A stretch of DNA of 64,000 nucleotides from assembly GCA_963922205.1 (NCBI GenBank), contig CAWUHX010000122.1:186001-250000 (forward strand). The letters run 5' to 3'. Shown in pieces: positions 54,270 to 64,000 of the stretch. Below the pieces are notes generated by a model. It worked only from the letters and a program-made list of their open reading frames with translations. It was not told the origin of the DNA and ran no database searches. This DNA is from Romanomermis culicivorax. Taxonomy: Eukaryota; Nematoda; Enoplea; Mermithida; Mermithidae. Position 1 is the stretch's first letter. Each line of letters starts with the position of its first letter. Position numbers and translations under genes: made by a program.

Positions 54270-55118
54270 ATTTTTCTGTGCTCTATCGTCCTGCGCTCTA
54301 ATCTCCTTGTGCTTAATTTCGCCTATGCGTTATTGTCCTGCGCTCTATTGTCCCAGTGACCGACGCAGGAATTTGTTTGGTGGGAGACCCGGAAATTTTT
54401 TTTTACAATTTTCATATTTTTGTTAAATTAATTGCATTGATATATTTTCTCTTTTTTTCTTATTTTTTCTTTAAATCTTTTCAAAAACGAAACAATGGGG
54501 CAACTGGCAGGAAAATAGATGATAGATTAAAGAAGAAAAAAGGAAAAATTGGAAAAAAGTAAATTTTGGCTGCAATATTTGACTAAGTTTTGCAGATTTC
54601 TAATAATTTGTGTTTAAAAACTATTTTGATGAGTTTTATTTTTGGAACATGAGTATACCAGGCGCAGTCACCCCTACTCCCTGCATCCGCCACTGCATTG
54701 TCCTGCGCTCTAATGTCCGCGCTCTAACGTCCGCGCTCTATTGTCCTGTGCTCTATTTTCCTTGTGCTCTATTGTCCTTGTGCTCTATTGTCCCGCGCTC
54801 TATTGTCCTGCGCTCTAATGTCCCGCGCTCTAATGTCCTTGCGCTCTATTGTCCTGCTCTCTAATGTCCCTGCGCTCTATTGTCCTGCGCTCTAATGTCC
54901 CTGCGCTCTATTGTCTTGCGCTCTAATGTCTCTGCGCTCTAATGTCCGCGCTCTAATGTCCCTGCGCTCTAATGTCCGCGCTCTAATGTCCTTGCGCTCT
55001 ATTGTCCTGCGCTCTAATGTCCCTGCGCTCTATTGTCCTGCGCTCTATTGTCTTGCGCTCTAATGTCTCTGTGCTCTAATGTCCGCGCTCTATTGTCCCG
55101 CGCTCTAATGTCTCGGTA
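54270..55118. repeat. Minisatellite array, unit about TGCGCTCTAATGTCCC (right arm, inverse)
   Basis: Units TGCGCTCTATTGTCC and GCGCTCTAATGTCC run tandemly at 54275-54355 and 54695-55118, inverse to 53340-53632. The two tracts are separated by non-repetitive sequence (54360-54690). Between the arms lies a purine-rich 53640-54260. The whole block sits in intron 1 of the membrane-protein gene. Confidence 0.9.
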
Positions 55119-55354
55119 CCCTGAAAAACGGTCCCATGAACTGAAAAGGTTGATATTTTGATATTTTTTGGGAATTTTTTTACAAGTCGGTTCCCTTCCC
55201 AATTATGGTCTAAACTGGCATTTTCGGAGTCCTCAAGATGCCAGCTATCCAGATCAGTTCGAAAATCCAGAGGTCATGGCATTCAGGAACTCGTTTGCAT
55301 AAAATCTGCACACATGTCACATACTCCTTGTCACTACAGAATAATCCTACATAC

Positions 55355-55418
55355 TTTAAGAATCGAACCTGGTCCACCAGCCTATGCATTCAATGCGTTT
55401 ACCACTGCACAATTTCAT
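55355..55418 (-). other. tRNA-like Pol III box A/box B sequence, possible SINE or tRNA relic
   Basis: The minus strand reads TGCAGTGGTAAACGC (box A-like), GGCTGGTGGACC, then GGTTCGATTC (box B), with about 30 nt between. The T-stem does not pair properly (ACCAG/TTAAA) and no 7-bp acceptor stem is evident. It is therefore not a functional tRNA; a tRNA-derived SINE head or decayed tRNA is possible. Confidence 0.35.
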
Positions 55419-55689
55419 CAGAAAGTATAAAAACTATATTCCTTTAAGACCCTTAATACTATTCTAACTAACAACTTCATGTGGAAGAACCTGGGCGCAG
55501 CTGCTGCACCCTAAGCCTAAGCCTAAGGAAAATTTTAAAGGAAAAATAAATGTCTACCCACTAGTCACAGAAATCCATGCTCAAAATTAACAAACAACTC
55601 ATATACAGTAATTAGGCTGAATACCGGGAACCCACTTATAAAGTTTAAGCATTTTTTGTTCAAAAACCATCATTTTCTACCAAAAATTG

Positions 55690-55835
55690 ACATTTCGGTA
55701 TTTTTCTACCAAAGAGATGGGCCATTCCAGCCACATGATTGGAAAATTTTGAGGGACGGTCAGTGTGCAGCTAGACATATGGCTGACTCTGAAGCTTCTT
55801 ATGGCGCTTAGTTCCAATTACGTGAATGATTCGAA
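55690..55835. mobile_element. Relic of the hAT-like G1 family
   Basis: GACATTTCGGTATTTTTCTACC, GATTGGAAAATTTTGAGGGACGGTC, CTAGACATATGGCTGAC and CCAATTACGTGAATG follow 39520-39713 in order. The terminal repeat is degraded. Confidence 0.5.
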
Positions 55836-56012
55836 TTGTATTTCTTTCCTTATCACTTATCCTTGCTTTCTTACATTATTATTCTCTTTTTTGAATTTTT
55901 TTCTTACAACGTGAGTGCATCCTTGGATTGTCGTAGCGTCAGGTTTGGCCACTGTTTGTTTTTCTTTGTGCTTACCTTCGTTTCTGTAAGTTTCATAAAC
56001 TTCTGTTCCTAG

Positions 56013-56300
56013 ATTCCTCCAAAAAGCATTCTCCCTCTATGCACGGCGAAACGGCCGTCGCATTGAACGAAATGGAAGTCGGTCGAATACGTGACGAACA
56101 CGAAAAAACGTTGGGCGAAGAACGCTCTCAAAAATGTTGGTTGTGTTTGGTGGTCGTAGCGTGCGTTTTAGTCGCTATGGTTTTGCTGGGCGTTGTTTTG
56201 GTGGACAGGTATGTCGTGAAGCCGTCCAAAGAGTTTCAGACGACTGGTGGCGTCCCGATTTTTGGCAACGACTCCAGTTCGGCGGATAATGCCGAAGCAA
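56013..56300 (+). CDS. Type II membrane protein gene, exon 2 (transmembrane segment)
   Basis: It begins after CTGTTCCTAG and ends at GAAGCAA|GTACGT, phase 1 at both ends. It encodes a charged stretch (EVGRIRDEHEKTLGEERSQK) and a single membrane anchor of about 22 residues (CWLCLVVVACVLVAMVLLGV). DRYVVKPSKEF and an extracellular stalk rich in S, D and N follow. The lysine-rich part before the anchor and lack of a signal peptide indicate a type II (N-in) topology. It carries no recognised catalytic motif. Confidence 0.78.
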
Positions 56301-56656
56301 GTACGTGGAAAGAAATAGGAGACGTCAATTGGTGCAGAAAACTTTCAAGTTCAATACCATTTCCAAAATTAAAAATGTTCATTTTACTCCAGCTGTGGCT
56401 ATACAGACTGCTGTCTGTAAGCGACTATGCAGACTGTTTTGCTGATATACGTGTGTGGATATGTACAGTAAACTGTGATATGCAATTAACAAACTTTAAA
56501 CCTGTGGACAAAGTATTCTTAAGATGAATATCAAATAACTTGATTGTCAGATTCCAAAAATAGCATTTTTCAAATCGCAGTATTTTTTCTTCTTCAACTC
56601 GTTGTACAGATGTTACAAACGAAATATTGCTTGGTAATCAAAAATCAAAGTAGACG

Positions 56657-56900
56657 TATAGTCTGTTTTTTCAAATGCTTCCAAATAATGTATCTTGAGA
56701 TCAAGTACTATTATATATTTTAGGCGTTTTCTACCAAGCCGTAGATCATATGGAACTGAAAATTTTTGACAAAACAACCAATATTGAGTAATTTTTTGAG
56801 TAAAAAAATTTGCCGTAAAGATTCATGTAGAAGATTTTGGATTCTCCACACATATGTGTTATTTTTCGTTTTAGAGGCCCTTTATAAAAAACAGACTATA
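56657..56900. mobile_element. M1 MITE, best-preserved copy
   Basis: It starts TATAGTCTGTTTTTTCAAAT and ends with the inverse CTTTATAAAAAACAGACTATA. 244 bp, in intron 2 of the membrane-protein gene. If TA is the duplicated target, the TIR is TAGTCTGTTTTTT.... No open frame for a transposase. Confidence 0.78.
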
Positions 56901-58039
56901 GATATGCATTTATATAAAGATGGAAGCGCATTTGATACGGATGTGCGATTTTAAAAAAGCATCCAGTTACAGATGAGCAAAGAATCATATTTCGACCATT
57001 CGACAAATTTTGCTTGACTATAAGTAATGATTCTTTTAATCAAGAATAGTTTTAACCTACCGAAATTACAAAATATACATGTTTTGATAGTTCAAAAAAT
57101 CTACTGTTCAGTTTACTACAAAAAAGTTGCACTATATTTCTTTACACTGGACTTTAAAATCCGCATGGTTAACAGTATCTGCAAAAAGTTTATTTGAAAA
57201 TCGATCATCAGCATTAAGTGAACAAGGAAGACACCAGCAATTCAATTTATTTTTCGAATAGCGATCAATGCACACTGAAAATTCTGAGTGGAATGATGCA
57301 CACTTTTCAGATCCCAACGAGCTTCTGGACACCGAAAAATTAAATTCACACTACTTTACGATCTGCTTGGATTTGCTATGTAAATTGTGAAAAGAAAATT
57401 CTTCAATTTTAAGTCTGTCAGAAATTTTAATACATCAAAAATTTGATAAGTTTCACAGTTATATCTGACAAAAAGTTTCCACGGAACGAATCATCGATTT
57501 ACCTTAAACTTCTTTAGGGGTAGAGACACTTGACGAGGTTATATTTCTTTATTCTACAAGCGTGCAAAAAGTCGGAGGTCTCCAAGTCAAACTTTTCAGG
57601 TAGGGGTGAAGTTAAAAATTTACGGAAGTAGGGTAACTGAATGTCCACTAAACACGTCATTTTGTTTCAAAATTAGGCAACCAGTGACAATTAGGCAACC
57701 AGTAATAAAGTGGTACCTCTTTATTTTCAGTTTGCACTCATCTTCATGTTAAGTAACAGGCTGTCATTTTGAGTTTAAACTAATAGAATAATCGATTTTT
57801 CCTTTTCACTGCATTGGTGCGGGATCCTGAATTTCGCCCTCATAAAACTCTACAATAAATACGATGATTGACATGTGGCGGTGCTTAGACTAGATGGACA
57901 GAATTATGGAAAGTGGATATGTCTGATGCAGTGAACTTTGTTCTACGTAGCCATTTCAGCAGGAATACAACCGAGAAATTGTTCGATATTGTGACTTCAC
58001 AGCCAAATCCTTCAGAAACGTGTAATTGCGTAAATGAGC

Positions 58040-58265
58040 TATATTCGTACTAGTTTATTAGAAAATGCCCCGATGGTGCAAAAACAGAATATACTTGCTT
58101 GGATAGTTGCCAACCTAGAAAAAAGATTGAACTAGATTTTTAAGAACTTGAGTTGAAGTTTGAAAAATCCGCTTTTGTAATATTGTATTTTTTTCATCTT
58201 CTCATTAAAAAATTTTTCATGTCTGTGGAAAAGTATATTCTGTAGCTTCGTGCATTTTGTCCTCC
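58040..58265 (+). repeat. Dispersed repeat R3, copy 1
   Basis: ACTAGTTTATTAGAAAATGCCCCGATGG, ATATACTTGCTTGGATAG, ACTAGATTTTTAAGAACTTG and CATTAAAAAATTTTTCATGTCTGTGGAAAAG recur at 63795-64000 (same orientation) and 59355-59565 (inverse). Confidence 0.75.
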
Positions 58266-59354
58266 CATAACATTGTATCAACCATAGAAAAATTTTTCTG
58301 GATGAAAATTATATGCAAGCTAATGGTTGACTTCACTCAAATGCGGAGAAATGCTAAACCAATAGCAATATACATTGTAGGTTCGAACTGATCCGAATAT
58401 ATGCCTCTAACTCTAGCTAAAAAATGGTGACTGATTGGTATATTATATTCATTTTGCTTTTTTCAACTATGCCTGTGATTAAGAACCTGCGAACAGGGCA
58501 ACAGGATAAAGCATACAAAAATGCCTTCAAAAAGTTTTTGATTCAGCAATGCACATGCTTCTTTGACACAATTATCATCGCCAAACTCATGTCCCGAACG
58601 GATGCATCTGTGATTTTAGAGGAAACAAAATTGTATCAGGCACCCACTTATGAAACACTATTCACTAATTACTCATCTCTATCTCTGTTATTGTGATGGG
58701 CAAACTTGCTCGGCTCTATGCCATGAAATCGTAATATATTATAGTCCTTCTTGAGCAACCTCTGTATTGAATTGTATGTCATCACATTGAACAAAAAGTT
58801 TACATATAGCGCCTGTTGAGCGAAAATGCCATATTTGTAAGGCAATGTTTCATGTCAATCTTTTATTTTTGAATTTCATATTTTTTCCTCATCTGTTAAC
58901 GCTCAGTGCAGTTGAAAGCATACATGTGCGGGGGTGATATAGGGGACCCAGAATTTTGAAATTGGAGACTTTTCCTGTGTGGAAAAAATTTTTAATAAAC
59001 TTTTTGGGATTTTTGTCTCAAAAAACCAGGATCAATCTCTTCTTATGTACATACATACATAAAACATGTGACCACCTTCCCCCTAATTTCAGAGCTTCAA
59101 ATGTACGGTTGGAAGTGCATGAGAAGAATTTTTGAGAGGGAGAGTTGAAAAGCAAAAAATGGATTTTCAAAAAAATTTCAATTTTTACCAATTCTTGTCG
59201 AAAAACCTGTTTTTACGTGTTTTTAGATTTTGAAAAAGTGCAGGGGTAGCCAATTGAGTTTTTCCAGAGGCCAGGCGGATGTTTCCAGAGTCTCAGCAGA
59301 GGGATTTACTCCCCGATCTTATGTACATCAATGATAGGTATAGGTGTGCTGATG

Positions 59355-59565
59355 CAATCAGCTGCAGAATATACTTTTCCACGACGTGAGAAATTTTTTA
59401 ATGAGACAGAATAAAAATCCAAAACTACAACGGTGTTTTTGTAACTTAACTCAAGTTCTCAAAAATCTAGTTCAATCCTTTTTCTAGATTAGCAACTATC
59501 CAAGCAAGTATATTCTTTTTTCTACCCCATCGGAGCATTGTCTAATGAACTAGTTCACCACTTTT
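59355..59565 (-). repeat. Dispersed repeat R3, copy 2 (inverse)
   Basis: GAATATACTTTTCCACGACGTGAGAAATTTTTTAATGAGA...CTCAAGTTCTCAAAAATCTAG...CCATCGGAGCATTGTCTAATGAACTAG is the reverse complement of copy 1. With copy 1 it forms a 1.5 kb inverted structure whose loop (58270-59350) includes G-rich tracts (58926, GTGCGGGGGTGATATAGGGG). Confidence 0.7.
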
Positions 59566-59744
59566 TAGTGGGCTTCAACCATGTATAAAAACCTTCGTAG
59601 AGGCACATTGAAGTTTTAAATTTAGTGATCTTCACATCAAAGAAACAATAAAAAAATAATCCTAAAGCTACAAATTCTCACTTACGGTAAAAGTAAAAGA
59701 TGTGTGAACTGCATGGTAAAACACGTTATAAACAGAATGTAAAG

Positions 59745-60235
59745 TGACTATATCTGTTCAATTCCCCATGGTCAAGAACTCTCAGCCCAAAAGGTCATCC
59801 ATTGATATCTTTGCAGTCGGAAACCCCTTTCGCCAAGAAATTATGAAAACACGTTTTTTACACCCGGAATAATTTTTTTTGTGTAAAATGACTATCTCCA
59901 TTGAATTCCCAATAGTCTAAAACACCTTCCCCTAAAAATAACCGCAGAAATATCTTTATTTGACACGCACGATAACTTTTGTATAAAGTGACCACATCCG
60001 TTGAATTCCCTGCGTTCGAAAACCCCTTCCACCAAAAAATTACGAAAATACGCTTGTTTACCCTCGGCTTTTTTTTATGTAAAATGACCGCATCTATTGA
60101 ATTCTCGGTGGTCGTCAAAACCTTCACCAATAAAACCACGCAAATATCTTTGTCTTACACGCAGGATAACCAGATAACACTACATCTGTTTCACAGAGAA
60201 AGATTTTTTTGAACCCAAAACGAAGGGGATTTTCT
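59745..60235. repeat. Tandem repeat, about 100-bp unit, four copies
   Basis: Units begin AAAGTGACTATATCTGTTCA (59745), AAAATGACTATCTCCATTGA (59885), AAAGTGACCACATCCGTTGA (59978) and AAAATGACCGCATCTATTGA (60080). Each continues ATTCCC...AAACCCCTTC.CC..AAA.TTACG.AAATA. Intron 2 of the membrane-protein gene. Confidence 0.75.
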
Positions 60236-60890
60236 CGAACTTTGGTCACTCGTATAAATTGACCAAGTCGACATTTGCATAAAATAAAAAAAACTTTTCG
60301 AGAGGACACTTGACACATGCACGGCTAAAAGTATCAAGGTCCAGGGATGCATACACATTGAGGAACCTGCTGCAACTGGGTACCCTAAAAAGGCCGTTTT
60401 TTGCATGTTTTTGGCGCCCCACCGAGCATCATTTGGTTATAGACCCCCAATGACCTTTGTCACCGCTCTGTTTGCCCATATGTTGGATATAATGCAAAAA
60501 ATCTGATGTCTCTATCTATAAGCGTTTTTGCTCTAGGGGGTCAGTTAGATTTTAGGGGCCTAAGTATATTATAGGTTGACGCTACCGCGCCACCTATGAT
60601 ATGGTCCTATAACTCGAGACTACGATAATTTTACTAACAATGAGTGTCTTCAAATTGGACAAGCATGACGAAAATTTGTATTATTTATGCAGACACTAAT
60701 CGTCTGTAGAAACTTCGCGCAAGTCTCTCTTTGATTTTTTATCAGAAAGGCATGCATCCTGCATTGTGAAATATTGTTTATCTGTTTCTATAGGATGTCC
60801 TCCGCGTCTGCTCAATGTCAAGGTGTCAATTTCTGTCGTCAGATATTGGAACACTTCTTAAAAGTCTGTATCTTTTTCGTCTATTTACAG

Positions 60891-61013
60891 ATCTTGCAAA
60901 AGAAGAGGCCATAAGAGCTAAAATTCGAAAAATGTTAGTAAATCTAACCGAAAGCTGCATGGCCTTGGAACCGCAGGGCTGTTTTTACCACAAAAATCGT
61001 TATCCGGACAATT
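60891..61013 (+). CDS. Type II membrane protein gene, exon 3 (ectodomain)
   Basis: It follows CGTCTATTTACAG and ends at CAATT|GTAAGA, a near-consensus donor, phase 1. It encodes LAKEEAIRAKIRKMLVNLTE followed by SCMALEPQGCFYHKNRYPDN. NLT is a potential glycosylation site; the two cysteines, with a third in exon 4, may form a small disulphide-linked head. The reading phase is fixed by both neighbours. Confidence 0.75.
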
Positions 61014-61707
61014 GTAAGAATACGAAATGTAACTCGATCATAATAAATTTGGTCACTCACAAGTAAGACATGCGGGTCCGTATGTGTAGTTTTGGGATCA
61101 CAACTATACAACGTATTACGTGAAAAGTTCTGAGGTCTGTTTTTGAACGGTGTGTTAAGACATTGCTATGTCCCGAGACACAGCTTCACCGTAGGAAATT
61201 AGAGTCTCAAGACATAGTTGTGTCCTAAACTATGCTAGACTGTACCCGAAAGGGGAAAAAGACTCTTAACCTCACCCGACCCATTATCCTGGATACCTTT
61301 GTGCATTAGGCTCTCGGGTCAAAGAATCCAGTTGATCATTTTCACTGTTGGAAGAAAAAACAAATAAAATTTTATTATACATTCGAGATAAAAATTCAGT
61401 CATTATAACATATATTTCAAAAATAGAATTTTCTCGGCAGTTTTCACATGAGCTTAGTGAACGAGAGTACTGAATGATAGGTGTGTTGGCATCGGCTGTT
61501 AATTGACTTTTTAATATCGACCGATTGTTTTTTTGGTCGAGCGCTCCTGTAAGGTTTTTAGTATGGCGTTTGTAGTACATAGGCTACAGGTTACTGTAGC
61601 AGGACTGGCGCGATCGAACGTTTATTTACTGCAGGGCTGTTTAAATGTGGCTTAAATGTTTGTTGAATTCGAATGTTTGAAATGAGGAACTTACTTGCGG
61701 TTTTCAG

Positions 61708-61799
61708 TCTGTGGAAAAATGACAGAGCGACTTCAGAATGTAATTGGTGAATTGAACGAAATCCATACTCGAGTCTTGAGGATCGTAGGACTGAAATGA
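61708..61799 (+). CDS. Type II membrane protein gene, exon 4 (terminal)
   Basis: It follows TTGCGGTTTTCAG. Read in phase it gives FCGKMTERLQNVIGELNEIH... and stops at TGA 61797-61799. The heptad-like spacing of M, L, V, L, I, V and L suggests a short C-terminal coiled coil. An internal GT at 61740 could be a donor to a further exon, but the frame continues sensibly through it to the stop. No clear AATAAA follows. Confidence 0.65.
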
Positions 61800-61898
61800 T
61801 GAAAAATTGTAATGGGGATTCAGACTTCGGTTGTTTTACTGTAGTCGACTCCGAGACGGTATTCGATAAACGGTGAGAATGAACGATTTTAAGTTATA

Positions 61899-62743
61899 CA
61901 GGGTGAGCCAAAAAAAGGCGGCCGGTGCTGACTTCCATAACTTTTGAACGGATAAAGCATTTTTAATGCGGATTGTTGCATTAGAATGCCCTGCTTATCT
62001 TTGCTACAAAAGCTAAGTTTTATGCTCCTAGCACTTATGGTTACTGTGCACACAGGAATTTGGTGAAAGTAATCATTTTTAAAAAAGTAAAAAATTGTGA
62101 AATCAAAGTAAAAGTTGTCCTATTGTGAGAAGGGTTTTGTAAAGCTTTTTACACAGAATTATACTTCAAAAGTTACCCAGAGTTGTAAGTTACATGTAAT
62201 TTAAAGTCATTAACTTCTTTTGTCAAGATGGGGCAAAATTTTGCCAAAATCAAGAGCTTTTGTTCTGAAATTGGAAAAAAGGCAAAATCAAAATAAAATC
62301 ATTTCTGAAAAATAGGGAAATATGAAATTATTTTCACTCCAAAAAATTCCATATAATTTTCATTTCTAAAAATCATTTCTGTCATTGGCCAGATCGAAAA
62401 ACGATTAAAATTATTGGTAAAACGGAAGGTGGGACACAATAAAACGGCTCTCTTCTAGTTTCCAGCTGTTGTATGGTTTTCATGATTATATCTATGGTAC
62501 TTTTCTGTTGTAAAACATGTTGATTTTGTCAATTTTTGTCACTTTTTCAAAACTTATTTGCAAAAAAACCGACGTTTAGTATTTTGGACTATAGTTGGTC
62601 AATATTCGAGAAATATGGCTGAAATTTTGCAGTTTTTATGCCAGATGTTTTATCTATCGACGACAGAAAACCGCATTAAAAAAGCTTCACCCTTTTGGAA
62701 ACTATGAGAGTCAATACCGGTCGCCTTTTTTTGGCTCACCCTG
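61899..62743. mobile_element. Mariner-type MITE, 27-bp TIR, TA target
   Basis: It starts CAGGGTGAGCCAAAAAAAGG and ends with the inverse CCTTTTTTTGGCTCACCCTG. The full 27-bp TIR has a single mismatch. Flanking TA dinucleotides lie at 61897-61898 and 62744-62745. CAGGGTGnnCC-AAAAA is the classic terminus of Tc1/mariner-superfamily elements. The 845-bp interior has no transposase frame, so it is non-autonomous; the well-kept TIRs suggest fairly recent mobilisation. Confidence 0.88.
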
Positions 62744-62749
62744 TATATC

Positions 62750-63790
62750 GGTTGGGATGGACGTTTCTATATTTCCCATGAACCCAGAAGACGATTGGAC
62801 CAATTTGGGGTTTCTGATTCATTGAGGACGGAAATATGTAACACAAGATTCATAGATGAAATGTAAGAAGACGATAGAATACGCAGAAGAATAATGACAT
62901 AAAACGAGCAGAATTCGTAAGGGCAGAAATTATAGGCAGACAGACGGGATAGGGAAAGGGAAGGACAGTGGTCAGTCGGGGAAATTGGAAAAGAAAAGGG
63001 AGCGAAAACCGAATGAAAAATGAACAAGGAAGACGGTTTATAAATGCAAAAAGGGACAAAAAAACTATCATACAAACTGGTCACGTGATGCAATGAAAGC
63101 TAGTAAGTTGGGGCGGAGGTAGCTAGATAGAATAGTGGGAGAAAGAAGTTGAACGATTATGATTCAGAAAATATAACGATGAAAAGTAGAATTAAGAAAG
63201 AAGAAGGCTTTTAGGAAGTTTTAGGTATGGAAATATTTGGCAAAATGGAAGGAAATGATAAGACGAAAAAGTAGAAGTACGACAAAAACAGCTATATTTT
63301 GAGCTAAATATCATAAAACGAATCACAATTATGAAATTTCGCATTGACCGTGCCCGATTGGTACAATCTTGGAATGAATTAGCCCAACCCGTGACCTGTC
63401 TCCAGGCGAGCAAATTATTTGTGCTTGTTTGACGCTGTGCTCGCCGATCAACAAGCAGAAGTATGAACCGGGCTAAAGGGATCGTTATCCCGAATAATGC
63501 ATTTATTCTCGGTATTCCGAACATTTACAATTCTATTTCTCATTCCATCACATTGACTAATTCTCATTATCCCGAATACACTATTTTTTCATGTTTTTGA
63601 TTCTTATTTTGCTCGAACTTTCCCAGAAATTTGTGCAGGGATTAGGCTCAAGCTTAGGCTCGGGCTCAGGATTAGGCTTACGCTTTGGAATTATTCACGT
63701 TCAGTCTAAAGAAAAGTTTTTTCATCGTGAACACTACGAAATATTTGGAATATCGATACATTCGGTATACCGATACACAATCCAACTATC
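62750..63790. other. AT-rich region with no assigned gene
   Basis: A purine-rich stretch (62830-63300) gives open frames only on the complementary strand with low-complexity, hydrophobic content. A degenerate TTAGGC/GGCTC run lies at 63645-63684. No splice-flanked exon is evident. Confidence 0.35.
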
Positions 63791-63794
63791 ATAG

Positions 63795-64000
63795 TAACTA
63801 GTTTATTGGGAAGTGCCCTGATGGACAGAGAAAAGAACAATATACTTTCCTGGATAATCGCCAAGCTTGAAAAAAACGGACTAGATTTTTGAGAACTTGG
63901 GTTGAAGTTGGAAAAAATTCACTTTTCTAATATTGGATTTTCATTCTTTCTCATTAAAAAATTTCCCATGTCTGTGAAAAAGTATATTCCGCAGCATCGT
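63795..64000 (+). repeat. Dispersed repeat R3, copy 3 (cut by window end)
   Basis: ACTAGTTTATTGGGAAGTGCCC, ACTAGATTTTTGAGAACTTGG and CATGTCTGTGAAAAAGTATATTCC follow copy 1 (58040-58265) to the last base of the window. Confidence 0.75.

Noticed and set aside
54610..54864. Cysteine/leucine-rich frame over the minisatellite
   Set aside because: It comes from the TGCGCTCTATTGTCC tandem units; no splice or start context.
53340..55118. CRISPR array
   Set aside because: The units are adjacent tandem repeats without unique spacers, in two orientations, in eukaryotic DNA with introns.
55355..55418. A genuine tRNA gene
   Set aside because: Box A and B are present, but the T-stem and acceptor stem do not pair, so I list it only as a tRNA-like relic.
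62767..63093. Hydrophobic minus-strand protein frames at 62.8-63.5 kb
   Set aside because: They are translations of a purine-rich strand, with low complexity and no splice support.

Overview
This window is AT-rich metazoan nuclear DNA, dense in mobile elements. A few spliced host genes sit in it. Degenerate (GCCTAA)n = (TTAGGC)n tracts, the nematode telomere unit, plus small exons with consensus GT-AG introns make a nematode the best guess, at moderate confidence. No rRNA gene or CRISPR is visible. Every call is from reading the sequence; no database search was possible.

Layout. 1-1.6 kb: a MITE end, then one exon of a phospholipid phosphatase (PAP2) on the minus strand. 1.67-3.4 kb: a diverged segmental duplicate of 21.8-23.2 kb, ending in a CCAAT/TATA promoter-like module found five times in the window. 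4.2-4.5 kb: a palindromic AGCT-rich block. 5.1-14.7 kb: a decayed L1/Tx1-like LINE (plus strand) split by a nearly perfect full-length copy of the same family (minus strand, 6971-13345). The intact copy has two intact ORFs, a 1.1 kb 3' UTR and a 48-nt poly(A) tail. Its ORF1 carries a CCHC knuckle followed by a C-terminal NADAR (YbiA/DUF1768-type) domain, the most unusual feature of the window. 15-16 kb: an IS630/Tc1-mariner relic. 16.3-17.6 kb: exons of an unrecognised gene. 18.8-19.2 kb: a promoter module in front of a broken GC-rich coding segment. 23.3-27.2 kb: a third LINE copy, 3'-truncated. 27.4-29 kb: short palindromic repeats around a PIF/Harbinger transposase fragment. 29.3-31.3 kb: a possible LTR and leader. 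32.9-33.4 and 39.3-39.7 kb: two small elements with 11-bp TIRs and perfect 8-bp target duplications (hAT-like). 35.3-38.5 kb: LINE fragments, one rearranged. 40.5-44.7 kb: an unrecognised, multiply broken long coding relic on the minus strand, possibly of viral origin. 45.9-47.9 kb: a decayed Ty3/Gypsy pol (RT, RNase H, integrase).

51.7-61.8 kb holds a four-exon gene for a small lysine-rich type II membrane protein; all three introns are phase 1. Its introns contain inverted minisatellite arrays, interstitial telomere repeats, MITEs and other dispersed repeats. A mariner-type MITE with near-perfect 27-bp TIRs lies at 61.9-62.7 kb.

Two themes recur. First, one LINE family with an enzyme-like NADAR domain in ORF1 is present as at least four copies or fragments. 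Second, several independent inverted structures are built from short tandem units (AGCT, ACTAGTA, TTCACCCAATTGTCG and GAGCGCAGGACATTA types).
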